From Acinetobacter guerrae (GTDB lineage Bacteria > Pseudomonadota > Gammaproteobacteria > Pseudomonadales > Moraxellaceae), in contig NZ_LXGN01000001.1 of NCBI RefSeq assembly GCF_009372255.1, positions 310,001 to 374,000 of the forward strand: a DNA stretch of 64,000 bases. Direction: 5' to 3'. The notes under the pieces are model-generated. The model saw only the letters and a list, made by a program, of their open reading frames with translations. It was not told the origin of the DNA and made no database searches. The position numbers and the translations under genes are program-made. This document shows, piece after piece, positions 31,305 to 42,031 of the stretch; positions within the stretch are counted from its first letter, which is position 1, and each line of letters begins with the position of its first letter.

Positions 31305-32768
31305 TTAAATTTTTAATAGACGCTCCGATTGCATTTCCTTCAATCTTGTATCAATTGTTGCACTCATGGCATTATTTCCTTTTGCCAGACGTTGTGCGTG
31401 TAGCATTGATTTAATTGCATTTTCTTCATAACCTGACCAATATTCAACCTCTGCCCGATAACGCAATACATTCACTGTTCTTAATGGTGACTGGGTATCT
31501 ACATTGGCTGACTGTTGCAAAAGTCGCCACCCCTCAATATCTTTATTATTGTTATTAATAAATCGTTGCACCAGTTTTTGCGCGTCACTACTTTTACCTT
31601 GCCGAATTAAAATTTCAGCCAATTTATAAGCCAAAGGACGATTTTCAGGCATTATTCGCTGTGTACTGATAATTGCTTGATAAGCATCGCTTAACTTATT
31701 TTGATTTAAAAAAATATCCGCCTGCAATATAGTTGTTAATGTATTGTCTGAAAATGTTGTTTTCACGCCATCAAGCATCCCCTGCGCTTTGGCGTAATCT
31801 CCCTGATTATTGTAAAAAGCACTCATCGCCAACTGAGCAGGTTTATTATTTTGATTAACTTGAGTTTGTAATAACTGTTCTGTGACCTGATTGGTTTCAA
31901 CCAAGGTGTACCATTTTAAAATCTGAAAATCAGGATCGTACAATTTAGACTTTACTTTAGGGAACTGATTCGCACGCAAACGCGATTCACTCATGCGCTC
32001 GGATGTTAATGGATGCGTCATCCAAAAATCAGGCAAATAGCTTAATCGACTTGTGGAACGATTCATGGTTTCAAAAAAATCTGCCATACTTTGTGGATTA
32101 TAGCCCGCTGCATACATATATTGCATGCCTATACGATCTGCCTCACGCTCCTGATTTCGACTGTAGGTCAATTGATTGTCCATCAAAGCGGCTTGTGTTC
32201 CCAACATTACCGCAGCACCTGCATCAGATTTGGTCTGTGCAGCAATTGCAGCACCAACCAGTATCCCTGCAAGCGCTAATAAGCCCTGCCCCTTAAATGC
32301 TTCTTGTGATCGACTATAATGACGTTGACTGACGTGCGCAATTTCATGCGCCATTACTCCTGCGACTTCATCAATATTGTGAGCAGACGCAATTAAACCC
32401 GAATTTAAAGCAAACAGCCCACCAGGCACAGCAAATGCATTAATTTGAGGATCATTCACCACCACCATTCCAATCGGCTGACCGAGTTGCGTCTGACTGA
32501 GTATTTGAGCGAACACTCGAAAAAATTGATCCTCAAGCCACGGATCATGCAAAACAGGTAATTGTCTTTGCACTTGGCGATAAACTTTCTCTCCAATCAT
32601 TTTTTCTTTTTGTTGATCAATCAGCCCGATACCGCTTCCAATTTCAGGCACTTCAACCTGTGTAATTGCAGATTGGTAACGATAGTCTGCATGTGCCTGC
32701 GCTACTCCAGTCACCATACTTAAAGCCAATATAGTCGCCACATATTTCAAATCTTGATCTCTCATCAA
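31305..32768 (-). CDS. M48 metallopeptidase with TPR tail (BepA-like)
   Basis: VMAHEIAHVSQRH zinc motif; C-terminal TPR-like region. Confidence 0.92.
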   Translation of the reverse strand: MMRDQDLKYVATILALSMVTGVAQAHADYRYQSAITQVEVPEIGSGIGLIDQQKEKMIGEKVYRQVQRQLPVLHDPWLEDQFFRVFAQILSQTQLGQPIGMVVVNDPQINAFAVPGGLFALNSGLIASAHNIDEVAGVMAHEIAHVSQRHYSRSQEAFKGQGLLALAGILVGAAIAAQTKSDAGAAVMLGTQAALMDNQLTYSRNQEREADRIGMQYMYAAGYNPQSMADFFETMNRSTSRLSYLPDFWMTHPLTSERMSESRLRANQFPKVKSKLYDPDFQILKWYTLVETNQVTEQLLQTQVNQNNKPAQLAMSAFYNNQGDYAKAQGMLDGVKTTFSDNTLTTILQADIFLNQNKLSDAYQAIISTQRIMPENRPLAYKLAEILIRQGKSSDAQKLVQRFINNNNKDIEGWRLLQQSANVDTQSPLRTVNVLRYRAEVEYWSGYEENAIKSMLHAQRLAKGNNAMSATIDTRLKEMQSERLLKI

Positions 32769-32862
32769 AAAATAAGGGATAACCGATCAGAATAATTTGA
32801 TCAGTGATCCCCAATATAGCATTGGAAACTCAAAGAATTTGCAATAAAGTGTTATAGAAAAT

Positions 32863-33822
32863 TTAGCCATTTACCAGATATTGTGGCGTTTTCCCTTCCA
32901 GTGCATCGACTAAATTTTTATATGCGAGCTTTGCCATTTTTAAGCGTGTTTCTGCGGTTGCAGAACCGATATGCGGCAAAGTGACTACGTTAGATAAATT
33001 AAACAATTCAGAGGACTGCAATGGCTCTTTTTGATAAACATCAAGACCCGCTGCAAAGATTTGTTTTTGTTGCAAGGCATTCACCAATGCCTCTTCATCG
33101 ACCACGGAACCACGTGCAATATTTACAAACACGGCATGAGGCTGCATTTTTTCAAATTGAGCCTGACCCATGAGTGCTTTGGATTCAGGATTTAAATCAA
33201 CTGCAACCACGACAAAATCTGACTGGCTTAAAAGTTCATCCAAACCACAATAACGTGCATTTAAAGGCTGTGCCAATTCAAGTTTTTCACGACGATTGTG
33301 ATAAAGAATATTCATATTAAAACCGTAAAAACCACGTCGTGCGACTGCTGCACCAATATTTCCAAGTCCAATAATACCCAGTGTTTTACCAAAAACATCC
33401 TGTCCAAATTGTGCAGGACCGACTGTACGCTTCCATTCACCTTGCTTAGTCCAGCGGTCAAGTTCAGGGACTTTACGTGCAGCACTGACCAATAAAGTAA
33501 AAGCCAGATCCGCAGTTGTTTCTGTTAGCACATGGGGAGTATTGGCTAGCCAAATATTATTTTTTGTGAGGTAATCCACATCATAATTATCATAGCCCAC
33601 ACTTACAGTTGAAATGATTTTTAATTTTTGTGCAGGCGCAAGGTTATTTTCATTGAGTAAACGACCCGCTCCAATCATGGCATCTGCATCTACCACTTCA
33701 GTGCGAATTTGCTCATTAATATCACCCTGTTTTGGGTTTAATACGACTACTTGATAATCTTGCTCTAGCTGAGCCAATACGGTTGAATCAATTTGACTAA
33801 AAACGACGACTTTCTTTTTCAT
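32863..33822 (-). CDS. D-2-hydroxyacid dehydrogenase (glyoxylate/hydroxypyruvate reductase-like)
   Basis: GKTLGIIGLGNIGAAVARRG; FVNIARGSVVDEEALV; LPHIGSATAETR. Confidence 0.93.
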   Translation of the reverse strand: MKKKVVVFSQIDSTVLAQLEQDYQVVVLNPKQGDINEQIRTEVVDADAMIGAGRLLNENNLAPAQKLKIISTVSVGYDNYDVDYLTKNNIWLANTPHVLTETTADLAFTLLVSAARKVPELDRWTKQGEWKRTVGPAQFGQDVFGKTLGIIGLGNIGAAVARRGFYGFNMNILYHNRREKLELAQPLNARYCGLDELLSQSDFVVVAVDLNPESKALMGQAQFEKMQPHAVFVNIARGSVVDEEALVNALQQKQIFAAGLDVYQKEPLQSSELFNLSNVVTLPHIGSATAETRLKMAKLAYKNLVDALEGKTPQYLVNG

Positions 33823-33895
33823 TACACATCCTTATTCAATAAACTAAATATTTAGTATGAGAGAGATACTGACTAAAATATCAAGAAATGCAGTT

Positions 33896-34558
33896 TTAAG
33901 GAGATATCATGAGTTGCCATAAACGACGTTTGAGTAAAGGTTGATCAATCATTTCCTGCAAACTGGCAAGTTGCATGCTATGAATATGAGAAATAAAGTC
34001 GAGTTTACCCAAAATCAAAATCTGCTTATCAATTGCAAGCGCATCCAAAAAACCCTGTACATATGCTTGTACACCACGCCCATCACGAAAGTTTTCGAGA
34101 GGTAATGGCCATTTTAATTCATGATAAAGACCCGACAAAGCAGACTGGATATTCATCCAAAGTTGTCGTTGTTGATTAGATAATTGTGAAGTTTCGACTA
34201 TTAAAATGACGCGATCAAGACAGTAAGCTTCCAATATAAATGCCTGTTGTATAACCGCAACTTGAGGCTGTTGCTTAGGCATAGAATTTGAAAGTGATAG
34301 ATCTGAATTTGATTGTACAACCTCAACAAAGCTATCTTTTACTGAAGGTTCAATCTCGATGCTTTTGGCAACGTCTGGTTCTGATGGAATAGCATCCACT
34401 TGCTGGTTTAGAACTAAAACTGTAGCTTCAGTTACAATGGGAGTTTGGTCACGCCAAAAACTGACAGGCTGCTTTTTTTGGCATGACAATGCTCGTGGAA
34501 TCCAGACATCCACCCCCATAGTCGCCAAAATATTCCGCTGCTGCCCTGTCATACTCAC
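33896..34558 (-). CDS. Hypothetical protein; possible HolD (DNA pol III psi)-like
   Basis: N-terminal RNILATMGVDVWIPR and C-terminal alpha/beta-like segment; assignment is inference. Confidence 0.55.
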   Translation of the reverse strand: MSMTGQQRNILATMGVDVWIPRALSCQKKQPVSFWRDQTPIVTEATVLVLNQQVDAIPSEPDVAKSIEIEPSVKDSFVEVVQSNSDLSLSNSMPKQQPQVAVIQQAFILEAYCLDRVILIVETSQLSNQQRQLWMNIQSALSGLYHELKWPLPLENFRDGRGVQAYVQGFLDALAIDKQILILGKLDFISHIHSMQLASLQEMIDQPLLKRRLWQLMISP

Positions 34559-34643
34559 ACTATTAAACTTATTTCTGAACCCTATTCTACTCTGCTTTCC
34601 AGCCTTTTTCAGTGATTTGATTCAAAGAGGTATTAAATGCAGT

Positions 34644-36569
34644 TTAAATAATCATAAGGGTATTTTTCTTTTGCATTTGGTCGACAATATCACCTGTTTC
34701 AAAGCCAAATCTCCAATATAGTAATTCCAGAACATCCAACTCATCTTGTGTAATGATACGATCACTCCACAAACACATTTCTGCAATACCCAATATACTC
34801 AGTCGATCACGCAATAATAATCCCGCACAATCATTCAAGATTTCAGCCAGATCGATGGGCTCATCTGAAATTTCTTCGTACAACACCATTTCTTCCAAAG
34901 TCAAAATATGACTCAGAATACGATCACGCACTTCAAGCTGATTGGGACTATTAATTTGCTGGACATGCAATAAAGCATCAATTAAACGAACCATTTGTGG
35001 TTTAACTTCTTCAATTGATGTTGGCATATGTATTGGCATCAGATTGAGCTCAAACTTCACCCGCTCTAATAGTAAGGCATCAAGCAAACCAACCTCACCA
35101 TCTTCCTGAATAATTAAAGCCAAACGCGTTAAAAACTGCCGTGCAATACTGGCTGGAAGCGAACCAATATTACGGCATGCTTCATGAAAAATCTGTACGT
35201 GAACACGGCCATCCAGATACAGCAAGGCATCGACAATTGCTCGGCTTACTTGGGCATTTGGTGGAAGAAATTCACGATATTGACGAATCATTAAAATCGC
35301 AACCATGACTTCACGCGATCCCGTTGCTGTCTGTAAGGCTCTTTGAATTAGCTCTGGCCGCTTGATATTTTGGCGTATTTCAGCTTTTAGCGGTTTAATC
35401 GCATCATTTAAAGCAAAACTGATCGGAGACAATCTTAACAAAGGCAGCGGTTGTGGCGATACCCACGGCGTATAAACACTTCCATCCATTTCTTCAAGGG
35501 AACGAAATAAGCTAAATAATGGTCGATTTCTCAACTTTTTCAGGTTTTCAAGTTGTAATTCTTGCAAGATCGTAGGATTGAGTTCATATATACGATCTTC
35601 AATACTTGGATGGATATTTAACCAGCTTTGCGGACTTAATGAGTTAGCAAAACACATATGTGCAATCGATTCGGAAAATACGCTGTGAATTTGAGAACCC
35701 GCATGATGCACATAAATTCGAAGTAAAGTCTGAGTATTGGCATTATTCTGAATCAATTGCATGGTTTTATAATCGTTACGAAAAGTTCGCCCACTTAACG
35801 TTAAATATTTGATTAAACGAGTAATTAATACTCCCATGCTTCCGAGCAACCAAATAATTCCACCCACTGCGATAAAGAATGTTTCAAACTTACGCTGTTT
35901 ATTTTTTTGATAAGGCTTAAAACCACGCTTGGCAATTCTGCTCCCCAATTGACTAAAAGTAATTAGACCGCTGTATAGAATTTTGAGTTTTGTGTTCTCT
36001 ACTGCCTCACCTGATAATATCTGATTAAACTCATGACTGAGTAAACCATATAATTCAACATCATCCAGATTTTGCAAAGCTCCCCATGTCACGATGATCA
36101 CCACATTTTGCTGATCAAATCCTGCTGTTAGAGCATTAACTCCGACTTCATCAGGCAGCACATATAAGACAGGAGCTTCGATTCTAAAGCGTTCCGCCAA
36201 TTGTTGTGATATTTTAAGTGCGACACTTTCTTCAGGTGTACTTTCAAGTAGATCTAAACGACGACCTTTTAATTGCTTCGCTAAAGAATGACCGCCTTCA
36301 CGAAAAATATAAAATTCGTAAATTGCGGAACTAATCACAATAAAAAATAATAAAACAAGGAGATAAGGGCTTAGACTGTGCCACAAAATAGACTGGCTAT
36401 AATCAAAATAGTGAACCAAAAGTCCAAGTGTTGTATTTAAAATGAACATTGTCAGTAGCATTGCGACAACACACATGCTTGCTGACCACATCATATTTTT
36501 GTTTTCAACGAGATAATGACTAACTTCTTTCAATGTAAATATGTCCTGATTACATTGTTGCTCCATCAT
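34644..36569 (-). CDS. M48-family membrane peptidase homolog with degenerate zinc motif
   Basis: Two N-terminal TMs; LYGLLSHEFNQILSGEAVENTKL in place of HExxH; large C-terminal domain. Confidence 0.8.
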   Translation of the reverse strand: MMEQQCNQDIFTLKEVSHYLVENKNMMWSASMCVVAMLLTMFILNTTLGLLVHYFDYSQSILWHSLSPYLLVLLFFIVISSAIYEFYIFREGGHSLAKQLKGRRLDLLESTPEESVALKISQQLAERFRIEAPVLYVLPDEVGVNALTAGFDQQNVVIIVTWGALQNLDDVELYGLLSHEFNQILSGEAVENTKLKILYSGLITFSQLGSRIAKRGFKPYQKNKQRKFETFFIAVGGIIWLLGSMGVLITRLIKYLTLSGRTFRNDYKTMQLIQNNANTQTLLRIYVHHAGSQIHSVFSESIAHMCFANSLSPQSWLNIHPSIEDRIYELNPTILQELQLENLKKLRNRPLFSLFRSLEEMDGSVYTPWVSPQPLPLLRLSPISFALNDAIKPLKAEIRQNIKRPELIQRALQTATGSREVMVAILMIRQYREFLPPNAQVSRAIVDALLYLDGRVHVQIFHEACRNIGSLPASIARQFLTRLALIIQEDGEVGLLDALLLERVKFELNLMPIHMPTSIEEVKPQMVRLIDALLHVQQINSPNQLEVRDRILSHILTLEEMVLYEEISDEPIDLAEILNDCAGLLLRDRLSILGIAEMCLWSDRIITQDELDVLELLYWRFGFETGDIVDQMQKKNTLMII

Positions 36570-36574
36570 AAATG

Positions 36575-36600
36575 AAAAAAGCGGGAAAAACCCGCTTTTT
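36575..36600 (-). terminator. Terminator after purF
   Basis: AAAAAAGCGGGAAAAACCCGCTTTTT. Confidence 0.85.
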
Positions 36601-36615
36601 CCTAGAGAATTTAGC

Positions 36616-38154
36616 TTATGATTCTTCTTTGATTCCTGTCAAATCAACAGAAGCAGCATCAATGTTGACATCAATATAACCATCTGTACCTTTAGCCATA
36701 TCGTTACGCTTACGTTCAAGGTTTTCAAGGTAAGTTTGATCAATACCACCTGTCACATAAATTCCATCAAAAACTGAACTATCAAATTCTCTCAAATCTG
36801 GAACTTTGCTCGTACGCACTGCATTTTTCAAATCTTCCAAATCTTGAAAGATCAAGCGATCAGCACCAATAATGTCTTGAATTTCTTCAACACTACGCTG
36901 TGAAGCAATCAATTCAGTTTTCGCTGGCATATCAATACCATACACATTTGGATATTTAACCATTGGTGCAGCCGAAGCGAAATAAACCTTTTTTGCACCC
37001 GAATCACGCGCCATCTGAATGATTTCATTACAAGTGGTACCGCGAACGATCGAATCATCTACAAGCAATACATTTTTGCCTTTAAACTCAAGTTCAACTG
37101 GGTTGAGTTTTTGACGTACTGATTTTTTACGTTGCTGTTGGCCTGGCATAATAAAGGTACGACCGATATAACGGTTTTTCATGAAACCTTCACGAAATTT
37201 GACCCCAAGAATATTTGCCAGTTCAAGTGCAGAAGTACGACTCGTATCTGGAATTGGAATGACCACATCAATATCATGCTCCTCACCCCATTCGCGCAAA
37301 ATTTTATGCGCCAGTTTTTCACCCATTTTTAAACGGGCTTTATAGACTGAGATTCCATCGATAATTGCATCTGGACGCGCAAAATACACATATTCAAAAA
37401 TACATGGACGATGCTGCGGTTCAGCAGCACATTGCTGAGTGAAAAGTTCACCTTTATCATTGATAAAAATTGCTTCACCCGGCTGAATATCACGCTCGAT
37501 CTTAAAGCCAAGCGCTGTAATTGCAACCGACTCAGAGGCAATAATGTATTCAAGACCTTGTTCAGTTTCACGCGAACCATAAATTAATGGACGAATACCA
37601 TTCGGATCACGAAAACCCACCAAACCGTGTCCAGTAATCATGGCAACTACGCCATACGCTCCTTTGCAGCGCTCATGCACGCGCTTCACAGCATGAAAAA
37701 CATCTTCAGCGGTTGGGTTTAAAGTTCCACTTTTTTGCAACTCATGCGCAAAAACATTTAAAAGAACTTCAGAATCAGAATCCGTATTCATATGCCGTAA
37801 ATCTGTTTTAAACAGATCTTCGTGAATTTCTTCAGCATTGGTCAAATTACCATTATGCGCCAGTGTGATTCCATAAGGTGAGTTCACATAAAATGGTTGC
37901 GCTTCTGCACTACTTGCTGAACCCGCAGTTGGATAACGTACATGACCAATACCATAATTACCAATTAAGGCGCGCATATGACGGGTATGGAACACATCTC
38001 GCACCATTCCGTTGTCTTTACGCAGAAAAAGACGACCATTATGGCAAGTTACTATCCCGGCTGCATCCTGTCCACGATGTTGCAACATCGTTAATGCATC
38101 AAACAACATTTGGTTAACGGGTGCTTTACCAGCTATACCAACTACTCCACACAT
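36616..38154 (-). CDS. purF: Amidophosphoribosyltransferase
   Basis: [35 protein letters not shown]. Confidence 0.98.
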   Translation of the reverse strand: MCGVVGIAGKAPVNQMLFDALTMLQHRGQDAAGIVTCHNGRLFLRKDNGMVRDVFHTRHMRALIGNYGIGHVRYPTAGSASSAEAQPFYVNSPYGITLAHNGNLTNAEEIHEDLFKTDLRHMNTDSDSEVLLNVFAHELQKSGTLNPTAEDVFHAVKRVHERCKGAYGVVAMITGHGLVGFRDPNGIRPLIYGSRETEQGLEYIIASESVAITALGFKIERDIQPGEAIFINDKGELFTQQCAAEPQHRPCIFEYVYFARPDAIIDGISVYKARLKMGEKLAHKILREWGEEHDIDVVIPIPDTSRTSALELANILGVKFREGFMKNRYIGRTFIMPGQQQRKKSVRQKLNPVELEFKGKNVLLVDDSIVRGTTCNEIIQMARDSGAKKVYFASAAPMVKYPNVYGIDMPAKTELIASQRSVEEIQDIIGADRLIFQDLEDLKNAVRTSKVPDLREFDSSVFDGIYVTGGIDQTYLENLERKRNDMAKGTDGYIDVNIDAASVDLTGIKEES

Positions 38155-38178
38155 AGCAACCTCGCAGACAAGCTAGGA

Positions 38179-38769
38179 TTAATAAAAAGGATTCTGGGTT
38201 GAATGACTGACCTGATCTTTGTCTAAATCAGACTCAGCCACTTCATGTGAAGGGCGATGAAATAAACTCCCCTCTGATGTCACATGCTGTAATGCTTCAC
38301 TGGCCGCATCTTTCGATAACTCTGTTGCTAAAGGTGCATAAGGCAATAAAACCTGAACAAATTTAGACTGTTTCCAGTGCGGAGAGCTTTCGACCCATGG
38401 ACCAAGACCTTGCATGGTCACCAGTACAATCAACAACCCTTTTAATGTACCAAAAGCACCACCAGCCAAACGATTTAACGGGCCAAGGCTCATACTTCTG
38501 AGTAGCAAATTGAGTAAACCCGTAACCAACCACGTAAGGACAATAATGATTAGGACAATAAAGGCAAATGCTGCAATCTTCTGAACAACTGGATCATGAC
38601 TCAACACCACCATGCTTGGCGCCAAAAAGTTGGCATATTTCGCACCTACAATCAGTGCTAATATCCAACCAATCAAGTTCGCAAAGGCTTTTACGAATCC
38701 TTGTCGCAAACCGTTTAGCCCTCCAATGAGCAGAAGTATCAGAATAATGATATCCAGTGTATTCATCAC
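38179..38769 (-). CDS. cvpA: CvpA family protein
   Basis: LDIIILILLLIGGLNGLRQGFVKAFANLIGWILALIVG; upstream of purF. Confidence 0.95.
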   Translation of the reverse strand: MMNTLDIIILILLLIGGLNGLRQGFVKAFANLIGWILALIVGAKYANFLAPSMVVLSHDPVVQKIAAFAFIVLIIIVLTWLVTGLLNLLLRSMSLGPLNRLAGGAFGTLKGLLIVLVTMQGLGPWVESSPHWKQSKFVQVLLPYAPLATELSKDAASEALQHVTSEGSLFHRPSHEVAESDLDKDQVSHSTQNPFY

Positions 38770-39783
38770 TTAGTTGAAAGCACTCACGCAATCTTTAATT
38801 AGGCTCGGACCTGTATATATGAGGCCACTATAAATTTGTACAAGGCTAGCACCTGCATCTTTTTTTGCAAGCGCATGTTCACCTTGAGTGATTCCCCCAA
38901 CACCAATCAGAGGAATTTGACCATTTAAGCATTTTGCAAACTGGCGCAAACATTCAGTACTTTTTTCAAATACAGGCGCACCAGATAAACCACCTGCTTC
39001 ATTACCGTAAGGCAAGTCTTCTACGCCAACACGTGACAATGTGGTGTTGGTAACAATGAGACCATCAATTTTAAACTGCAACAACTGAGTTGAAATAAAT
39101 TCAATATCTTCTTCAGTTAAATCAGGTGCTACTTTAAGAACTAAAGGAACATAATGATGGTACTGCTCCGCCAAGTCTAACTGGCGTTGTTTTAATGTTT
39201 CCAGTAATTCTGTCAAAGCATCACCACTTTGTAAACTACGCAGATTTTTAGTGTTTGGTGAAGAAATATTGACTGTAATATAAGATGCGTATTGATAAAC
39301 TTTTTCTAAACAAATCAGATAATCATCTACTGCATTTTCAACGGGCGTGTCGGCATTCTTGCCAATATTGATCCCCAAAATGCCTTTAAATTTTGACGAT
39401 TTTACATTTTCAATGAGCTGATCCACACCATCATTATTAAAACCCATACGGTTAATAATGGCTTTTGCTTGAGGAATACGAAATAGTCTTGGTTGTGGGT
39501 TCCCAGCTTGCGGACGCGGAGTAATTGTTCCGATTTCAATAAAACCAAAACCCAAACCCGCCAATGCATCAATATAAGCACCATTTTTATCCAGACCTGC
39601 TGCAAGACCTACAGGATTTGGGAATTGTATGCCCATACATGTGACGGGTTTAGGTGCAATATGCTGACGCAATAAGCCAATTTTATGGGCAGACTTCAGA
39701 GCTGATAAGGTAAGTTCATGTGCACGCTCGGGTGACAAGGCGAATAACATAGGGCGAGCAAGCGAATATAACATATCAATCAA
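38770..39783 (-). CDS. pyrD: Dihydroorotate dehydrogenase (quinone)
   Basis: [40 protein letters not shown]. Confidence 0.97.
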   Translation of the reverse strand: MIDMLYSLARPMLFALSPERAHELTLSALKSAHKIGLLRQHIAPKPVTCMGIQFPNPVGLAAGLDKNGAYIDALAGLGFGFIEIGTITPRPQAGNPQPRLFRIPQAKAIINRMGFNNDGVDQLIENVKSSKFKGILGINIGKNADTPVENAVDDYLICLEKVYQYASYITVNISSPNTKNLRSLQSGDALTELLETLKQRQLDLAEQYHHYVPLVLKVAPDLTEEDIEFISTQLLQFKIDGLIVTNTTLSRVGVEDLPYGNEAGGLSGAPVFEKSTECLRQFAKCLNGQIPLIGVGGITQGEHALAKKDAGASLVQIYSGLIYTGPSLIKDCVSAFN

Positions 39784-39865
39784 AGTCTACTGCTTTTTCA
39801 GGTAGGCATATTATAGGCATAGCAAAACTAAAACGCCATGCTTGCAACCCTTTTATTTTGAGGAC

Positions 39866-40345
39866 TTATTGTACTGTAGCCGTTAATTTAATCTGATTGT
39901 TACCCGAAACCATCTCCATTTTTTCAATCGACACGCCCATTTTCGCTAGTTGGGTTATAAAATTTGCCAAAACTGCATAATTTTGATGTTCAGCAACAAT
40001 TTGCAACTGCTCTCCCATTTGCTGAGATGACACGGTTAACCCCTGCTGCTGAGAAACACGCTGGACTTTTTCAGCTATAGTTAACTGGCTTTCTGATGCA
40101 GGTTTCATTGTGGCTGCATTGCTTTGCATCCAGACCATTAAATCCTTGAGATCATTAACCCGCTTTTGTTGCTGATCAGCTAGACTATGCATTTTCCACA
40201 GTGAAAAACTTATAATTGATACCACAACTAAAACGCTCGCGAAAATCACCATGTAGCGTTCACGTACAGACATGCGCTGTAAGGCATCAACAATACGTTC
40301 AATTTTTTGATCCAAGCTGTGCTGAATTCGAGTCATTGTGTTCAT
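39866..40345 (-). CDS. gspM: Type II secretion protein M
   Basis: Single TM protein following gspL; LALRER-like RMSVRERYMVIFASVLVVVSII. Confidence 0.85.
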   Translation of the reverse strand: MNTMTRIQHSLDQKIERIVDALQRMSVRERYMVIFASVLVVVSIISFSLWKMHSLADQQQKRVNDLKDLMVWMQSNAATMKPASESQLTIAEKVQRVSQQQGLTVSSQQMGEQLQIVAEHQNYAVLANFITQLAKMGVSIEKMEMVSGNNQIKLTATVQ

Positions 40346-41484
40346 TATTGTACTTTTACCATCCCAATCGCGCCTGCACCATCTGCTTGAACATTACCCA
40401 GTTCCGCTTTAAAACCTTGCTGATTGAGTTGTTGCGTTAAACTTTGCAAGTCATTTGCAGATTTAGCTTTTAACGACAAGCTCAAAGAAGAATCAGTATA
40501 ACTTAGCTGTTGAGCGACAATTTGGCGTTGCATAAGAATTGGCCCTACTCTACTTAACAGATTTAGTGCCGTTGTATCGCCGCTTTGACTCATTCTAAGC
40601 TGACTTTCGAACATACTTTTTACATTCTGCTCGGTCACACGACTATTGGCACCAAACCAATATTTATATTGATCAACTGCTTGCATCGCTGTTTGGTTTG
40701 CAAGTTTTTTCAGTTTATACCAACGCAAAGCATCATAACTAAATTGAACAACCAATACCGCAATCAGAACAGCAATACATGCTTTCCAATAACCAGAAAC
40801 TTGAGTTTCTTTTTTTGTTTTCGGCAAAACATTAAATGGATGCTGCTTCGGTTTTAATATTTTTTGAAACTGATAATCAAAAGGTTGCCGAGTTTCTACG
40901 GTAGATACGTTAGCCAGACTATCAAGTTGCTGTGTGGTCAAATTAGTATAATGGTAAAAGGTCTGCGAAGGCTGGAACTCAAGATACACAGCCAAATCAT
41001 CTATTGACATACCTTTATACAAATTTTCACGAACTAAAGTCTGCCCATGCAAATGTGCGATATTCACTTGACCTTGTTCAGGTGCAGGTAATATCAGAAA
41101 ATCAGGGAGTAAAGCGATCAATTTAATCGGCAATAAATTAAGTGCATGTTGCCACGTTTCAACCAGACTCTGTGCAACTCCCAATATCGTCAATTGATCT
41201 GGGGATTCAAAATGGTGAACCACCCGCATATGATCGATTGGTAAGGTTACATATTCTTCCATGAGATATTTAACACCATCTGCTCCCAGTTGCTTCACAT
41301 GAGCTTTAGTCATGTGCTGTTGCAAAATCTGGATATGCCGACTGGAAAAGAAAACTACTGTCTCTTGTCCTTGATGGGATTGTAAATCATGAATAAGCTG
41401 TTCAAGGCTGGAAGCCTGCAACCAATTTTCACCTGTTGACCAAAACCAAGCCCCATTGGCTTCAGGCATCCATAAATACAGCAT
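40345..41484 (-). CDS. gspL: Type II secretion protein L
   Basis: Cytoplasmic actin-like domain plus TM ACIAVLIAVLVVQFSYDALRWYKL and periplasmic ferredoxin-like domain. Confidence 0.88.
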   Translation of the reverse strand: MLYLWMPEANGAWFWSTGENWLQASSLEQLIHDLQSHQGQETVVFFSSRHIQILQQHMTKAHVKQLGADGVKYLMEEYVTLPIDHMRVVHHFESPDQLTILGVAQSLVETWQHALNLLPIKLIALLPDFLILPAPEQGQVNIAHLHGQTLVRENLYKGMSIDDLAVYLEFQPSQTFYHYTNLTTQQLDSLANVSTVETRQPFDYQFQKILKPKQHPFNVLPKTKKETQVSGYWKACIAVLIAVLVVQFSYDALRWYKLKKLANQTAMQAVDQYKYWFGANSRVTEQNVKSMFESQLRMSQSGDTTALNLLSRVGPILMQRQIVAQQLSYTDSSLSLSLKAKSANDLQSLTQQLNQQGFKAELGNVQADGAGAIGMVKVQ

Positions 41485-41507
41485 AAATTATAAGTACCGT
41501 GTTTTCG

Positions 41508-41981
41508 TTATAGCGTAGGTATAAAACTATGTCCTTGTGTTGACAATCCGTTGGCAATCACGCTTTGGCTATAAATACGCGCTTCAGCCAAAGCAAAAGG
41601 ATTAAAGTTCTCATGCGTGAGCTGTTCAGCAATATGCCCAACAACATTCATATGACAAACCACAACAACAGACTCGAATGGAAGTTGAGACAGCCAATCT
41701 ATCGCATCTTTTGCATCATCATCTGGTTTGATCTTATCACAAAGTAAAACAGGAACTTCAGGAAAATATGTCTGAATATGACCAAGTGTTTCTTGTGCAC
41801 GCAATAAAGGGCTTACCACAAAAACCTCGGGCTTGACCATCTCCTTAAGGTATTGTGAGGTTTGTTCAGCCTGAGCATGACCCAAAGCAGTGAGTGGTCG
41901 CTTGATATCATTACCATCCACTGGAGGCGCTGCTTCCCCGTGACGAACTAAAGTCAGTTGCATAACCATTCCTTTTTTCAA
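41508..41981 (-). CDS. sixA: SixA-like phosphohistidine phosphatase
   Basis: LTLVRHGEAAP; SPLLRAQETL; VVVVCHMNVVG. Confidence 0.9.
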   Translation of the reverse strand: MKKGMVMQLTLVRHGEAAPPVDGNDIKRPLTALGHAQAEQTSQYLKEMVKPEVFVVSPLLRAQETLGHIQTYFPEVPVLLCDKIKPDDDAKDAIDWLSQLPFESVVVVCHMNVVGHIAEQLTHENFNPFALAEARIYSQSVIANGLSTQGHSFIPTL

Positions 41982-42031
41982 TCTTTCTTTATGATAACAA
42001 GTGTGTATGACAGTTTTTATTAAATGCCTTA

